DNA of 64,000 nucleotides from Nymphaea colorata (Eukaryota; Streptophyta; Magnoliopsida; Nymphaeales; Nymphaeaceae). A program made the position numbers and the translations under genes. Numbering within the stretch: the stretch's first letter is position 1; every line of letters begins with the position of its first letter. Positions 37,380 to 50,500 of the stretch are shown piece by piece. Below the pieces are notes generated by a model. That model saw only the letters and a program-made list of their open reading frames with translations. It searched no databases and was not told the origin of the DNA. The stretch lies in NCBI RefSeq assembly GCF_008831285.2, contig NC_045141.1, positions 24,971,315 through 25,035,314 on the forward strand. Reading direction: 5' to 3'.

Positions 37380-40300
37380 ATGGCGGCAACTAAGGAGAGG
37401 CCGGAATTCTCGCCGGAGGCGGGAAGGACGGTAGCCGTCATGTCAGAGTGGAAGGAGGAGAGGAAGGGGGAGGTCCGAATTGGCTCGAATGTGGTGGTGG
37501 AGGAGAGCATGACGGACCCTTTGGTGGTGCTGGGACCGGACGTGTTCAGCATGGTCCTCGACCGTTTGGATGCACGCAGCGCGGCACGTTCTTTGCTCGT
37601 TTCACGCCGGTGGTTCTATGCAGCCTGCGACGACGCCATCTGGGTTAAAAAGGCAAAACCTCCTCCTTCTTCTTCTTCTTCTTCTTGTCTCTCTCTTTGT
37701 CTGTTTGTCTATGGTGTATCCAGCTTCTGGCCTACGGATTCCAATTCCTTTAGGAGTGATAACGAAGTTTCTATTTTCGTTTCTTTTTCATTTTTTTGCT
37801 AGGAGGCGCTCTAGTAGGTAGCGTTCATCGTGATATTTTTTTAGTTCTTCACTTTTTGGGTTTATCTTAAGTTGCACAGCCCCATTTCTTCGGAGGCAAT
37901 TGTTTTTTGTTTAGGTCACCTTCTTTTTGTGCTCTTGTTTCTGTTGGTTTTTGTCTTCCGGTGTTAGTGGATTTTCAGAATTTCGAAGCTAGTAGAAAAT
38001 GAGCGTCGAGTTCCTTTTATGTAATCGGGATTTCATGTGTTGCTTTCTTCAAATCTTCGGCGATTCTTGAATGATGGTTGATTTAGATTTGGTCATGTTG
38101 TAATTTAAGCAGCAGAGCCATTTTGGCTACATAATAAGAGCCTGTGAGAATAGAGTTTACTATTGATCCCTCATGGATATGTTGATGTATGTGGCACGAA
38201 AGGATGGTTTGGAACTGATTCATGCACATGGTGGACGGGTTTTAGGCCTGTTGTTAATGATTCTGGCATTAATTTTCATTGATGATTAATGGTTGTTACT
38301 TGATGAAGAGAAAGAACCTTGTTGGTGCAGAGTAAGGTTTCTAAAGTAGCTGGTTTAAATGAACTGAACTCCTCGCCGTGTAAGGGTACGCCCCTCCAAT
38401 CTGAGCAAGGGGCAGTTACTGTGCTTGTGTATGATATCTGAAAGGTGATGCTACTATGATTTTTGCTGCTACCTGGAACATGCAAACTTGTCTCGGTTAT
38501 GTGGAGGATGTGCATGAGCATGCGTGTGCACACACACTCACATGCTTGGAGCCCTATTCCAGTCAGGCGCCTACAAACACCGAGGCTTACATGTGATACC
38601 TGATAAACTTAGGCTTATAATTTTTCTTTCATAGTTTACTCTGTAGAGAACATTCTTCCTCCATATTTTGTTTGAGGAGGGAAGACGATGAACTTGCTCC
38701 TATTATACCAGATTCTGATGCTGTAATATTTTGACTTACAAAAGAGCAATGACATGTCGATTGTGTTTCTGACCTGTCTGTCAGACTTGACTCTGTGTGG
38801 GTGTGTGTTTCTCTGGTCAGAACTTAGTTGTGTACTTTCTGCAATTGTTACAAAATTCTTTGTTACTGTGTTGGGTATTTTTTTTCATTTTTTGGCTGAA
38901 TTCATTGATACTTGACAGTTTTTGAATATTCACTTTGGATGCATTGGAAGATGAATAACTCTTGAGATTGCCTAACAAAATTGTGACGCCTAAGCTTGTA
39001 ATATATGTCTATGCATATAAAAATAAATGTGCATATATATATTATATAGTGTACATTTGAACAAATAAGGACATGTATGTGTATGTGTGTGCATGCATGA
39101 ATTTTTGTATATTTGAATAGAATATGTTTGCATGTGTTTTAGTAATACTTCCATCATGAAGTAGATTATTCTCTGCACATTTAAGTTCTTGAGTTCAAGC
39201 ATTAAGTGCTCAAATAATGAAATGATATTATAATTATGGGGCATGCCTGTTGAAAATTCTTGAGAGTTAGGCACTCAAAAACTTAATTCTGCTTGCTTCA
39301 CCATTTGAAGTTCCTTATTTGCGTGATAAAGGATTCCTAAGATAGTTCCTGCGATACAAAATATTATGTGTTTTCACTTTGCTATTTTCTTGCTGGTTTT
39401 GCTACCTCATCTCCTTGTCCTTTTTAATTTTCACTGTGTTAAAAATTTAAAGTTTTGAGTTTTCATGGACAATTCCTGGGACCAAAATCAGCCTTCATAT
39501 ATTGAGTAGGTCGCCTGAACTTGCATTTCCTTTTATTTTTTTAATCTCTACAACAGTTCCAACTTATATATTACAAACTCCACTCTGGTGGATATTATAT
39601 TTCTTGTTTTTATAGATACTCCACAAGTTGGAATGTCAAGTAATACGTGGACATGGAGGTGTTTGAAGAGTTTATAACAAGTGAGGTCCTTCGTTGATAA
39701 TGTACCAAACCACTGACGTAGTAATATTATTTCTAGTTTATTCATTGTAAGTTCATCCTTTTTTCAGGTGAAGGAGTTGTGGATGGATAAGGCACATATC
39801 CCTCGTATGGCAATGATGCGTGGGCTCTCTAAGCTGGCTGCTTATTCCATCTCCTTTTCAGATGGGAAACGTGTAAGTAGACATTGACTTGTTGAAGGGT
39901 AATGTTATGAATCTATTTTAGTTTTCTGATTGTTTAATTTTTTTTACCTTCTCAAGTTCGGAAGTATTTTTCTGCTTTGCCTCAGAGTGGATTTTAGCCT
40001 GTGGTTTTGAAATTTACTTGGTTTTGCTTTGTGTGATTGCTCAGAAAGCAATTGATTCATTGTGTCGAGATCTGAACTATCTACATGCATAATTAGTCAG
40101 CTAATGTACTTCAGAAAAGTATTGTTGATACTGATATTTGGCCAAACTGTAAATTGAGCTCATGAAAGGTGTAAGGAGAGGTTTAGGCCTTTAGGGTAAT
40201 AAAAAGTTTATTAACCTTCTTTGAAAAAATTGCTATTGATAAAAACCCCAGACTTCAAGCAAACCAAGGATGAAAGAAGCAGGGGAAGGCTGCCTTCATC

Positions 40301-41915
40301 AAAATATCGAGCGCCCTCCCCAAGATACAATAGGTGGGGATCTTTTAGAACCTTGATTTTGATGCTTAGAAATTTTTTTGTTAGTTGCAATGTACAATCA
40401 CTATCAGACTGATGAGATCTTACAGAAAGAGTTAATAACTTTACTCCTTATGGCAATTGGTAGAGCCAAACTTTACTCATTATGGTATACAGGGTAGAAC
40501 CAATCATACATTATCAAGGAAGAACATGGAGTTGCTTCTTTCCTTTTAAGTCCCTTTGTTTGTGGCATAATTAGCAAAACATACACTTCAATAACATAGT
40601 CATGATTTTTTCTCAATCCACTATGCTTACACACTCAATTTGGTTTTGGTTTGTTTCCAGATCTTTGTTGGAAATTTTATAACTTTAAATGTGTTAGGGC
40701 GCTCTGTTACCAGAAACAAAAAGGACAAGAGGTAAGGAATGAGATGGATTCAGAACACCCTCCTGCCTTCTCTCTTTCCTTTTTTTTCTTTTTTTTTTTT
40801 GTTATACATCTCATAGATGTAATAGGCTCCCAATCCACATCTGCCACCTGTGTGGTTGGGGGGCCTGCATGTCTATATGTCTGTTTTAAGAGGATTAACT
40901 CAATTATAGTTGTAAGTGTGTGCATAGACATTTTTGAGACCCTTTCTTCCTGTGACCGCAAAGGTATAATCTGGATGTTCAGTTTTATTAGAATTAACAA
41001 TCTCCTAATTCCTTGCACTTTTGAAACTCAGTTGTATATCTTTAGTCAGTAGAAAATGAATCTATTTACTTCTTAGAAGGGTCAAATTTGCAACAATGTT
41101 TGAAGGAAATGCTCCAAGTGGAGAGTGTTGCACATATTTGTGGTTCTCATGTTTCAATAACTAATTTATGTGCACACAAACACACACATCCAAACCAACA
41201 AAACCTTTTGTACAAGCACAAGCACGCTTGGTGCTCTTCCCCCCACCCAACCGTGCATACACATATCTATACAAGAGAGAGAGAGAGAGAGAGAGAGTCT
41301 ACCTTGGTTTTGGTCCATAATATAGTAGAGTATTTATCTATCTACCAGACTTTTAAGCCATCTGTGTATGATCCACAATATTTTCAGGATTCCTTATCTT
41401 GCCTGTCAAATTCATTTTTGTGTAACAGGATTCTTCTTTTATCTTTCAACAGCCTTTTTTGATAAGAAAGCTTTTGTCTGATAAGTTCATGGTTTTCTAT
41501 GCTTAAGGTTGTTAGGATCTTCCAGATTTTCTGTTCGTAATTTTCTATTTTTTATGCAAGGGAGTAGAGGAGCAAGCTACTCCTAAAAGGTCTTTTGTGT
41601 TTAGTCACTATTTTTAGGTCAACATGTATTGGGCTTTTGGCCTATGTTCCAGTGACTCCTAATGAAGTATTTGTGGAGAAACTGAATGACGATGTAAAGT
41701 TGTGTTTTAGTAAAACAGACTTGCTGATCTCACTTAATCTCTTTTCACGTATTTCTCTCTGCTTGTCACAGAACTCTTCCTGTAATGAAACATTCCATCA
41801 AGATAGTTTGGCTCTGCTCGTCTCTGCTTTGCTAAATGAAAGTGTCAAATCTGCTGTGTGTGCTGATAAATTCTGCAATCGTGATAAATTGAAGCCTCTC
41901 TCTCTTTCTCTCTCT

Positions 41916-41969
<54 letters not shown>

Positions 41970-41975
41970 GTGTAC

Positions 41976-42013
<38 letters not shown>

Positions 42014-42599
42014 TATATATATATAGCTGCATTGTGTTATCCTTTGAACTTGTTAGGATATGTTTTTTGTGATACGTGTTGCTTTTGCAGACCCGCATCA
42101 CAAAGGATGATCTTTGTGATCATGTGTGGGAGTTTCATTTCAAACAGGTAAGCTAAAAAGCCTCAACTTCTTATGGTACTCATGTGGGATTACTAGTTCT
42201 CCCAATGGGTTCCTGTAAGTGTAAAAATTTCGTACCCTTGGCTGCTGATTATGAAATTATTTTGTATAGATTGCTCCAGAGTATTGGCGTAATCTAGACC
42301 CATCATGGAGAGGTACTGGCCCTCCAATGCGTCGTTATTTCCATCCAGATGGCACTCAGACTGCTGACCTTGAAGACCCAGTCTGGGGTGGCCATGAGTG
42401 CAAGTTTTCAATAGTTACCAGCTTCGTGGGTGATGGCAGGATTAGAGACCATTATGTTAGAATTAATCGATGGCCACGTTTGTCTGTCTCACGAAGGCAC
42501 GATTGGAGCTGGGAACTGGACAATCACCTCTACAGTTATTCCAGCGTTCCTGATTCACACAAAGTAGGAGGAACAGGACCCCTGTTTCCAGTATGGTAA
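37380..42599 (+). CDS. F-box protein with WRGTGPPMRRYF C-terminal region
   Basis: Four coding exons: 37380-37643, 39768-39872, 42091-42147, 42270-42599, all phase 0, 251 residues. The F-box lies at about residues 48-90 (VLGPDVFSMVLDRLDARSAA, then RSLLVSRRWFYAACDDAIW) and continues over the splice as VKELWMDK. F-box proteins recruit substrates to SCF ubiquitin ligases through SKP1. There is no Kelch, LRR or WD repeat. The C-terminal region, WEFHFKQIAPEYWRNLDPSW, then PPMRRYFHPDGTQTAD, WGGHECKFSIVTSFVGDGRI, RINRWPRLSVSR and the end GGTGPLFPVW, is conserved in a plant F-box family I remember without a secure name (possibly the FBP7 group). Start 37380 is chosen because a TATA box precedes it; ATG 37440 is an alternative. 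AATAAA at about 43088 is a likely poly(A) signal. Introns 1 and 2 are about 2.1 and 2.2 kb, and intron 2 carries a large microsatellite. Confidence 0.82.
41275..41298. repeat. (GA)n microsatellite in F-box intron 2
   Basis: About twelve GA units within the intron. No other signal. Confidence 0.9.
41899..42026. repeat. Compound microsatellite (CT)n-(TA)n-(GT)n-(TA)n
   Basis: CT-rich tract at about 41899-41918, a long TA run at 41919-41964, then TGTGTG at about 41977-41999 and a second TA run to 42026. It ends about 65 bp before the acceptor of F-box exon 3 (42090). Confidence 0.92.
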
Positions 42600-43109
42600 A
42601 GCTGGACAACAGTGCGTAGAGTCATGGCAATTAGGAGAAAATAGTTTTGTTTGTGTTTGGATGTTACTCTGGAAGTATAGAATGTTAAGGGGCTTTTCTT
42701 TTTGCTGAATGTCAGTTGTAGATAGTTTGAAGCTGTATGTGTTTCTTGCTTCCTCTTCTTTGTCGTACATCTGAAGTTGCGAAAGTTGTTTTCATGGTGT
42801 TTATTGGTGTAAGTAATAGTTTAATGTAGTTGTGAGTATAAGGAAACGCTATAATGTATAGCCACAGTGTGACTATACAAGGTATATACTATATACACTT
42901 GGTTGATTTCTTCTCTCCCTTTTTTCTGTTTCCTTAGGTTCCTTTGATTCGTGGCACCAATGGTGGCATGAACTTCCTGCAGGACACATATTCGTGAGGT
43001 GATGTATTTACAGAAAGTAATATCTTCCAAATTTGAGAAATTTTTTTGTTAAAGTGGCTTGGGTGGGGTTTTCACGTCACTTGTGACAATAAAATTCTGG
43101 AACAGCAAA

Positions 43110-44200
43110 GTCCCTTGAAACTGGCTTGTCACATGTATGAGCTTGTTCTAGATATCTACCTCTTTTCAGCTTTTCAGTTTTGAAAGATGGAATCTGGTTT
43201 CAAGTAAAATCCTTGGTTTATGGCGGCATTTAGAACCAATTCAGGGGTCGACGCGAGGCTTCCCATCTTCTGGACTGTTGTCATTGTTTTCCCGCGGTGT
43301 TCTCCCGGTTATTGTCGTGTTAAGCCATTTCGAGCAGGTCACCGGTCGTCGATAGTTGCCTTTTCTTCCCCCTTTTTCCTGCCCGCTTAACAATTGATTG
43401 GTGGTGTGCCTCTTAACGGTGTCAACCCAGCCATTTTTCCGTCTTCCTCTCTACTTCCGGGTCTGTTTCTTTGATAAACTACTGATAAGAAACGGTAGGG
43501 ATGGAATCTTCAGCTCAGTGATCGCCGTTCGAATCTGACCTCACTTGGAAAAGTTGCTCAGGTTCTGTTTTTCTAGTGAAAGTTCTATTTCCCAAAGAGA
43601 AAAAAGAGAGGGTTTTTTTTTTTGGTTGGTTCATTTTTCTACTGGAAAGCTGGAGTAGTTTTCCTCACCGCTTCTGTCTTCCAAATTTTCTATAAGCCTT
43701 AGCCAGAACCAATTTTGATCCGCGAAGCATGCCATCGTCTTGAAAAGAAAAAGGAAAACTGCATGTTTTCTTGCACAAGGAGGAAGTATGCCGATGGTTG
43801 GTGGCTTTTAGATTCTAACTTGTGGACTGTTGGAGTTGGAGCATAAAGTAAACGTGGATTCGATCAAAAGGTCATCAGTTGCCAATTTACATTCTGGATG
43901 GACGAAGCTCTGGACGCTCACTGGTGTCGATCGTTGAGGATATTGGACGGCTGTTTTCTTGACGTGAACAATTAGGATGAAGAAGTGTCGCAGCTGTCCT
44001 GCTTGCCTCCTATGCGACAACATATAAATTAGAACCGTTCATCACACATGCGATACAACTTGTTGGCAACCTTACTTGGCGATCAATAGGAAGAGAGTAG
44101 GGGAATGAAGCTACAACAATGGGAGGTAAAGTGAAGCATATAATACAAAATGATGAAACATTTCTTCTTAGCTATTCTCGCAAAACCAGTCCATGTACTC
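43110..44200. other. Intergenic between F-box and PSAE 3' ends
   Basis: No convincing gene. GTTCGAATC near 43528 resembles a B-box but no tRNA fold or A-box is evident. Small open frames here are unremarkable. Confidence 0.55.
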
Positions 44201-44213
44201 ATGTATCATTGCT

Positions 44214-45265
44214 TCACTTGACCTCTTGAATCTCGTCCAGTGCATAGTTATTGGTTGAGACGTTGGCATAGTTCACCTTGTTGAACCGTACAACCACTGG
44301 ATAGCGGGAGTTGGGATCCTGCAGATTGAAATAACAGATCCATTACCAATTACATTCATATTACAACCTTCATGCATGAGAGAAGCCCGCCAACACACTA
44401 TCATCAATCCGAAACACATTGGCATCGATATTATTTTTTTTGTTAGAGAAAGAAAAGTAAAAGCAGCGAATGATTAAGAGAAACTGACAGAAATAGAAAA
44501 AGAGCAAAACCTGATCAACGGCCACCACGGACCCGACGCCGTTGTACCAGTAAGACTCCCTCCTTAGGATCTTGACCTGCAACATAATAATTGTAATTAA
44601 CACTAATTAGAGAGATAAGATGCTATTCTAAACCTAAGTTATTCTGCCAACATCAGTTGTTCTATACTAGTACTGGCTAAGATACCAGGATCTATAGAAA
44701 GTGCCATTTGAAAGAGAAGAAATCCAAGTGGATGAGCCTGAATCTGCTACTTTTCGAAGGAAAAAAAAAAAGCAAAGCGGCCATTGAGATAGGTGATAGC
44801 AATTGGGGAAGTTATTTGCCAAGCTTGTGTAGACTACAGTCGGCTTCAACCACTGGTTGATTTTCTCGCAGTAATCATTGACACTTGATTGTGTTAGCCA
44901 TGGCGATCATGAACTAAGATCATAAGCCCTACCAGAAACGACAGATCAAAGAAGCGTTTCTCAACAAACATAATGCAATGCTGGGAAGGAAATCTCATGT
45001 CAATGATAAGGAACTGTCTCACCTTTGTCCCGCGCTTAGGGCCAATCGGTGGCGGAGGAGGTGGCTTGGCAGCAACCGCCTCTCCCTCAGCAGTGGCTGG
45101 CTTGGCTGGGGCGTCGCCTTCCTGAGCTCTAACCACTAGTTTTCGATGGTTGGCGCTCCTCCGGGTGAAGTGCAAGGAGGTGCGAGATGATGAAGAGGAG
45201 GAAGAGGTGAGGCTCGAGCCCAGCGCGAACGCAGTGGCCGCAGATGCCATATTGCACGTAGCCAT
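44214..45265 (-). CDS. PSAE: Photosystem I reaction centre subunit IV (PsaE), chloroplast precursor
   Basis: Nuclear-encoded PsaE, a stromal subunit of photosystem I that helps dock ferredoxin and FNR and supports cyclic electron flow. Three exons on the minus strand: 45265-45023, 44576-44511, 44318-44214, all phase 0, giving 137 residues. Residues 1 to about 47 form a Ser/Thr-rich chloroplast transit peptide ([15 protein letters not shown], a run of serines, ending near LVVRAQEG). An Ala/Pro-rich linker with six consecutive prolines follows. The mature SH3-like core is complete: [49 protein letters not shown] and the end [10 protein letters not shown]. Introns fall after GTK and VAVDQ. Both donors (AAG|gtgaga, CAG|gttttg) and both acceptors are canonical. 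No clear TATA box precedes the ATG; see findings. Confidence 0.97.
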
Positions 45266-46780
45266 GTTAGGACCCTTTCAGCACTCTGTGTGTTGAGTAC
45301 CCAAGCTTGAGCACCACCACAGCCTCAACGACCAAAGAAGATAGAGGGTGTTGCAATTTCCAAGGCGATTGGTCGATTTCGCTGCGCTTTCTTAACCTTT
45401 TCTCTCGCTTTCTTGGCGTCCATGGAATAATTATCTTCCCCAAGGATACTGGCAGAAGACAACTTCCCGCCACTAGGATGCGGCCATGTCAGCACCATAT
45501 CCAATCCCTCAAGATAACGCTGCTTCAAATGGCATGGAAATAGAATGAGGGAAAAAGCAAAAGGGAAACCCAAATAAATGGGCCGTGGAAAACGGGGACG
45601 GGTCGAATTCCTGAAACTGATCCGTGTCCAGTTTTGTAGAGAATCGAGACTTCATGATGTTGGCATGTCTGTATGCGGGCTTGGTAAACTAACAGTTGAT
45701 TCTTGAATCCCATCCAAAGGCAAACCTCACCATGTAAATAGCTTGGGAAGAATTACGGGACATAAGTAGGTGGTAGTTGCATGCGGTATAGCTTGGTAGG
45801 AAAACCTGGATCCGATCATAAACTTTGCGTTCAAACGCCTTTATTAGACCCCACAAAGCAAAATAGGAAAAGCTGGAACTGCATTAGGCATAGATTATGA
45901 GACGAGTAGGTCTACGATGACATGAACCGGATAATGGCATAAACCAGGGATAGGTTACGTCAAGTCCAGAGATCAAAATTCTAATCTGAACGTCTCGAAG
46001 GGCATCACCGCGCTGTTTAAGCGGAATAGGCGTTTAAGATTTAAAGATTGTAAACTGGCGGTGTTGTAAGGCTGACTCCTCAATTCCCGTACCTTTTGAT
46101 CCATAATTTAGCAGCACTCATTTCTCAAGATCTAAATATCTGGATCTGCATATACATCAAGAAACATGAAGCTAAAATCAAAAAATTTACAAGCATAGCT
46201 TCTATTACATTACCAATGAAATAAAAGATGAAACGACTATTTTCAAAACAGCTATAACATTCTGATTCTTTTTAGAGACGTGGCCCTTTCAAATTGACGC
46301 CTAAGTTTCAGTAATAGTTTTCAAACCGTGGCACTGCTCAATGCAGACCTTGGGTTCATCGCGTACTTATGCATCCTTAACGCAAAAACTTGCGATGCAG
46401 AACACAACAAACCACAAGACAGAAACGGTGCAGATGGTGTCTCCCGGCCTTTCTTCGAAGTGTACGTGCAAAAGCGCTTCTCTGTTATGCTTGAACTTGG
46501 GAAAAAAGCAACTTCCACGAACAGCTTCACGTTGATAGCACAAGTGCAGTATCACCCCTTTTCTTGGAGGCTGGCATTGCATGGTTGTACATATTAATAC
46601 CGTTTGAAGGACAAACCTCCTTTTCAAAATGTACATCCCGTGTTGGGCACCGACCCGATACTGAAAAAAAAAAAAGACGAGATTTGGTTTTGGTCAAGAA
46701 TCTCAAGATGTATTCACTATAATAAGCAAAGGTACAAGCAAAATTCAACCAACCTTGATAAGAAAACAAGGTACAGAGAA
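45266..46780. other. PSAE upstream region and ING1 3' flank
   Basis: About 45266-45600 is the putative PSAE promoter. The minus strand has GATAA (I-box-like, in GGGGAAGATAATTATTCC, near 45430) and a pyrimidine-rich CACCCTCTATCTTCTTTGG (near 45335), but no TATA box within about 150 bp. The remainder to 46780 contains no recognisable gene; the end next to 46790 is the ING1 3'UTR. Confidence 0.45.
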
Positions 46781-46789
46781 TCTCACTCA

Positions 46790-47473
46790 TCATCTTGCCT
46801 TGCGACGCTTCTGAGTTCCAGCACAATCTGAGCAGTACCATTTTCCCTTGGGCTGCTCACTCAGTCCGACGCACCCAAAGTGGAACCACTCTATCTTGCA
46901 CTGTTTCAAGGCACACAAAAAATTATAATTGCATTTTACATCTTTCAGAATTGGGAAGAAAGCAAAGAAAAGCATACATCTGGATTATCACAGGCGACCA
47001 TCTCTCCATAGGACACTTGGTTGCAGAAACAATATGTGGGTTCATTTGGATCAACTGGCAACTCCAGGTCCATGCAAGGTGCCTCTGTGGCAGTAGTTAA
47101 ACGTGACCTGTAATAACAGTCGCTCTGTCAGAAGACTCAGAACTCAGAAGTAAAATGCAAACAACCATATAACAAAGGGATACCAACCAAATCCTATTTG
47201 GGTCCATCACAAGGAAGATAAATATTTCACATTGAAATCTCAAACGTAGCTGCCGATATGACCATAAAAACATGCAAAAATTTTGCAGCGTGGGAACTAC
47301 ATGCGTGAAGCATGCAAGTGAAATACATGAGATTCACCCCAACACATAATATACAGGGCTTAATAAGATTCATCAATATGTATCTATACATTACATTCTT
47401 AGTAGTTAAAGGCACTGGGTACTGGACCTCCAAAAAAGCCTAGGCAGTGCCTAGCTGGCCAAAACCAGTAAAT

Positions 47474-47512
<39 letters not shown>

Positions 47513-50500
47513 TGATGAGAAAGAAGAACAGAAAGAAAAAAGGAAAAAAAAGCCGAAAAAAAGGAACAAAGAAAGGTAAAAGTAGAGGAAAAAGAAAATT
47601 AATGTTCTTAATTTCAGACCTAGGGCCTACGTGCACTTTTGACTACTGCAATCATGTCAACGTCTTTCACTGCCTATGCACTACAGACATGAAGCACCGA
47701 GTGACAGCACCAACATTTATCAAACAAGCAGTTCACATCCTTTTGAAGCATCCAAGTGAGAGAACTAACAATCATCAAACAAGCAGTATGCAGGACTTTG
47801 TGAAATCCTTTTGTTACCAAGCATCCAAAAATCAAGTTCACATGATAACCCACAACCACCTTTAATGCTTTAACTATTTCACTGACACAACTACCAAGGC
47901 ATTCCTTAGCGACCCACCAGAAGACCAAAAAAGCAATCCTTGCATTGTGTTATCACGTAATACCTTATAATTAGACTTTTCCATGAAGCTCAAATCTGCC
48001 AATGGTTAGACTTGTAACATATCATTTTCCCTCTTCCTGTTCTTATGACACCCTTCTAAGGAAGATAGAGAAAGCAGTGCATAACTGCATATTCAGAATG
48101 AAAGACCCAAAATAGGGAAGTAATCTAGGAGATCAACTAGCAGAAGTTTTTTAAGGAAACTTACAAAAGCACTTCTATGTTGTCAAGGCCAAGGCAGCAG
48201 CACCTAGCTGCCTAGGTGGGACTAGGCGCACGTAGGCTTTTTTTTTTTTTTTGGGTTTTTAGTTATGTTAACCATTACATAATAAAATTATGTACTTACT
48301 GACTGAACTATAAGCTTCTATTCCAAGTAAAACTTGAAAAAATGTTCTGTTCTGTTCTAATTGAATAATTACACTTTGTAAGTAAAGCTAAAACATGAAA
48401 AACTGTTCTGTTCTTGCTTACATAACAGAGTAACAGTACATTTCCAGCTTGTTTACATGCTGGGAAACTGTGTTGTTCTGTTCTAGCTGACGCCTAGTAT
48501 GTTACACAAAAGAAGACACGTCATTCTTGTTTACATACTGGACACAGTGCATGCATTTCTTATAGATATCAGTTATAGACCTTATAGAATATTTTATTTG
48601 AATAATTCCAAACAAAAATTGTATTAAATCAGTACACATAATATACATATACATCACAAGTTACAACAGATTATACATATAACATATAATATACAAATAA
48701 CAGATTGTACAAATCAGTACATATAATATACATTATAACAGACTCAACTGCAGATGAAACCACTTTAAAAATTGCTTCAGATTGTACTAGTATACATATA
48801 TAACACATTAATATACAATACGTAAATATACATTATTTCGGATTGCACACATATTATACATTATAATAGATTGTATATAATATGTTTTATAAAATCACAG
48901 GCATATACTTCCCATGGATTAGGCATGTTGGCGCATAGTCCAGCCAAGGCGCCAGCACCACACCCATTGCTTAAGTGATGGACTTAGGCGACAGGTGTGG
49001 ACTGGTGCTTAGTCCACGCTTAGGCGACGCCTTAACAACATAGCTTCTTTCAATCCAACATTGGGGTTCATTATTCATACAACACTAATGGATGGCAGTT
49101 TTTAGCAAGGGTAAGATATGATCGCATTAATATTGTGTGTTTCATGAAATCCACAATAGAAGCAAGTAATCATTGCTAGTATAAAACATGAGTTAACATG
49201 ACGAAAACCACCATACTCCGTCTTACTAGCTCAAGAGTATGGAGTTCAGAAAAACCCTTAAGTTCACTTGAAACAAATAAACATGGCAAAAGCATTGTCC
49301 CTGGTCTTTTATTCGCGACCATAAGGTTTCTGGGCTGGTATAAAGAAGCATGAACTTTTATTTGCCTGCATCTAGTAGTACTATTGGTATTTATCTTAAT
49401 TTCACACTGATTAATACAGACAGGATAGGAAGCTACTCCTTTTACTTTCATGAGTAGCTTTTTTATGAACTATTTTATTTATTGGCAGCACAGAAGCCCC
49501 ACAAGATAACCCTGCACAGCATGTTACAATAAATACATATTCAGAAAAAAATAAGATTTTCCCTTTCAGTTGTCAAGGCAAAAAGCAATTAGATCAAGTC
49601 AGTTACAACCATAAACATATCTATTCCAGGTCTAGATTTCCTTAGAGTAAAATTTATACTTTTCATAAGCCTAGGCAAATTCAAAACCAGTTTATGCCCA
49701 CAAAATTTTTTTCATTTATATTGATCAACAACAAATTTGATTTGAAGTATAAGCATAACTAGACACTTAAAGACCGATTTTATACATGCCAGAATGCATC
49801 TTGATTGTTTAACAAATGAACAAGAGGAAAACCAAACCTTGCTGCCCCAAAATAAAAAACATGGTGCATAAATACATTGTCTGAATAGAGTAAACTGGAA
49901 AAGTATTAGGAAATGATGGCATCCATCAGAAACTTTCAAAAGAAATTTGTGGAGATAATACATACTTTTTACGTCCTCTATTACTTTCACCAGCCTTCCC
50001 AGATCTGACACTGCCCCCGACATTATGCTCTTCCACTACATGGGCACCAGTTAGTTCCCTCTCTGCTCCGAGCATGAAGACGTTTAAGAAAAAAATTTAC
50101 ATAATGACCTAGATACGTCCTTTACATTCAAAGGAAATGAAAAGAGCTGAGCTACATGACAAAAATATTGGACTTTATTAAGCAAGAAAAATTGATGATA
50201 AGTGAGCACCTCGCCGAAGATCTTCATCAAACTTCTTTAAATACTTGTCCAGTTCTTGAATGTGTGCGTCCACCTAGAAATGAAGCAGCATAAGCAATAT
50301 AATTTCAGACAGTGCGTTCAAGCAAATTATAATATCAACAAAAAAAAATTAGTTTGCAAACAAGCAAATATATATGATGCTTGCCAAGTCCCTTTTACGT
50401 TACATGCAAGCATATTTTTCAGAGACACAATTTGACAGGTATGAAGTTTTCAATTGACACTTGAGGTCCCATTGTCTGCAAGAAGAATGAAGATTGTCAC

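Noticed and set aside
41595-42026. 143-residue open frame in F-box intron 2
   Set aside because: Ends in Tyr-Ile repeats generated by the TA microsatellite. No family similarity, and it lies inside an intron.
43505-43560. GTTCGAATC as SINE or tRNA B-box
   Set aside because: No A-box at the expected distance and no A-rich tail.
47512-47865. 117-residue open frame next to a GA microsatellite
   Set aside because: Its basic N-terminus is the purine tract and it lies in ING1 intron 5.
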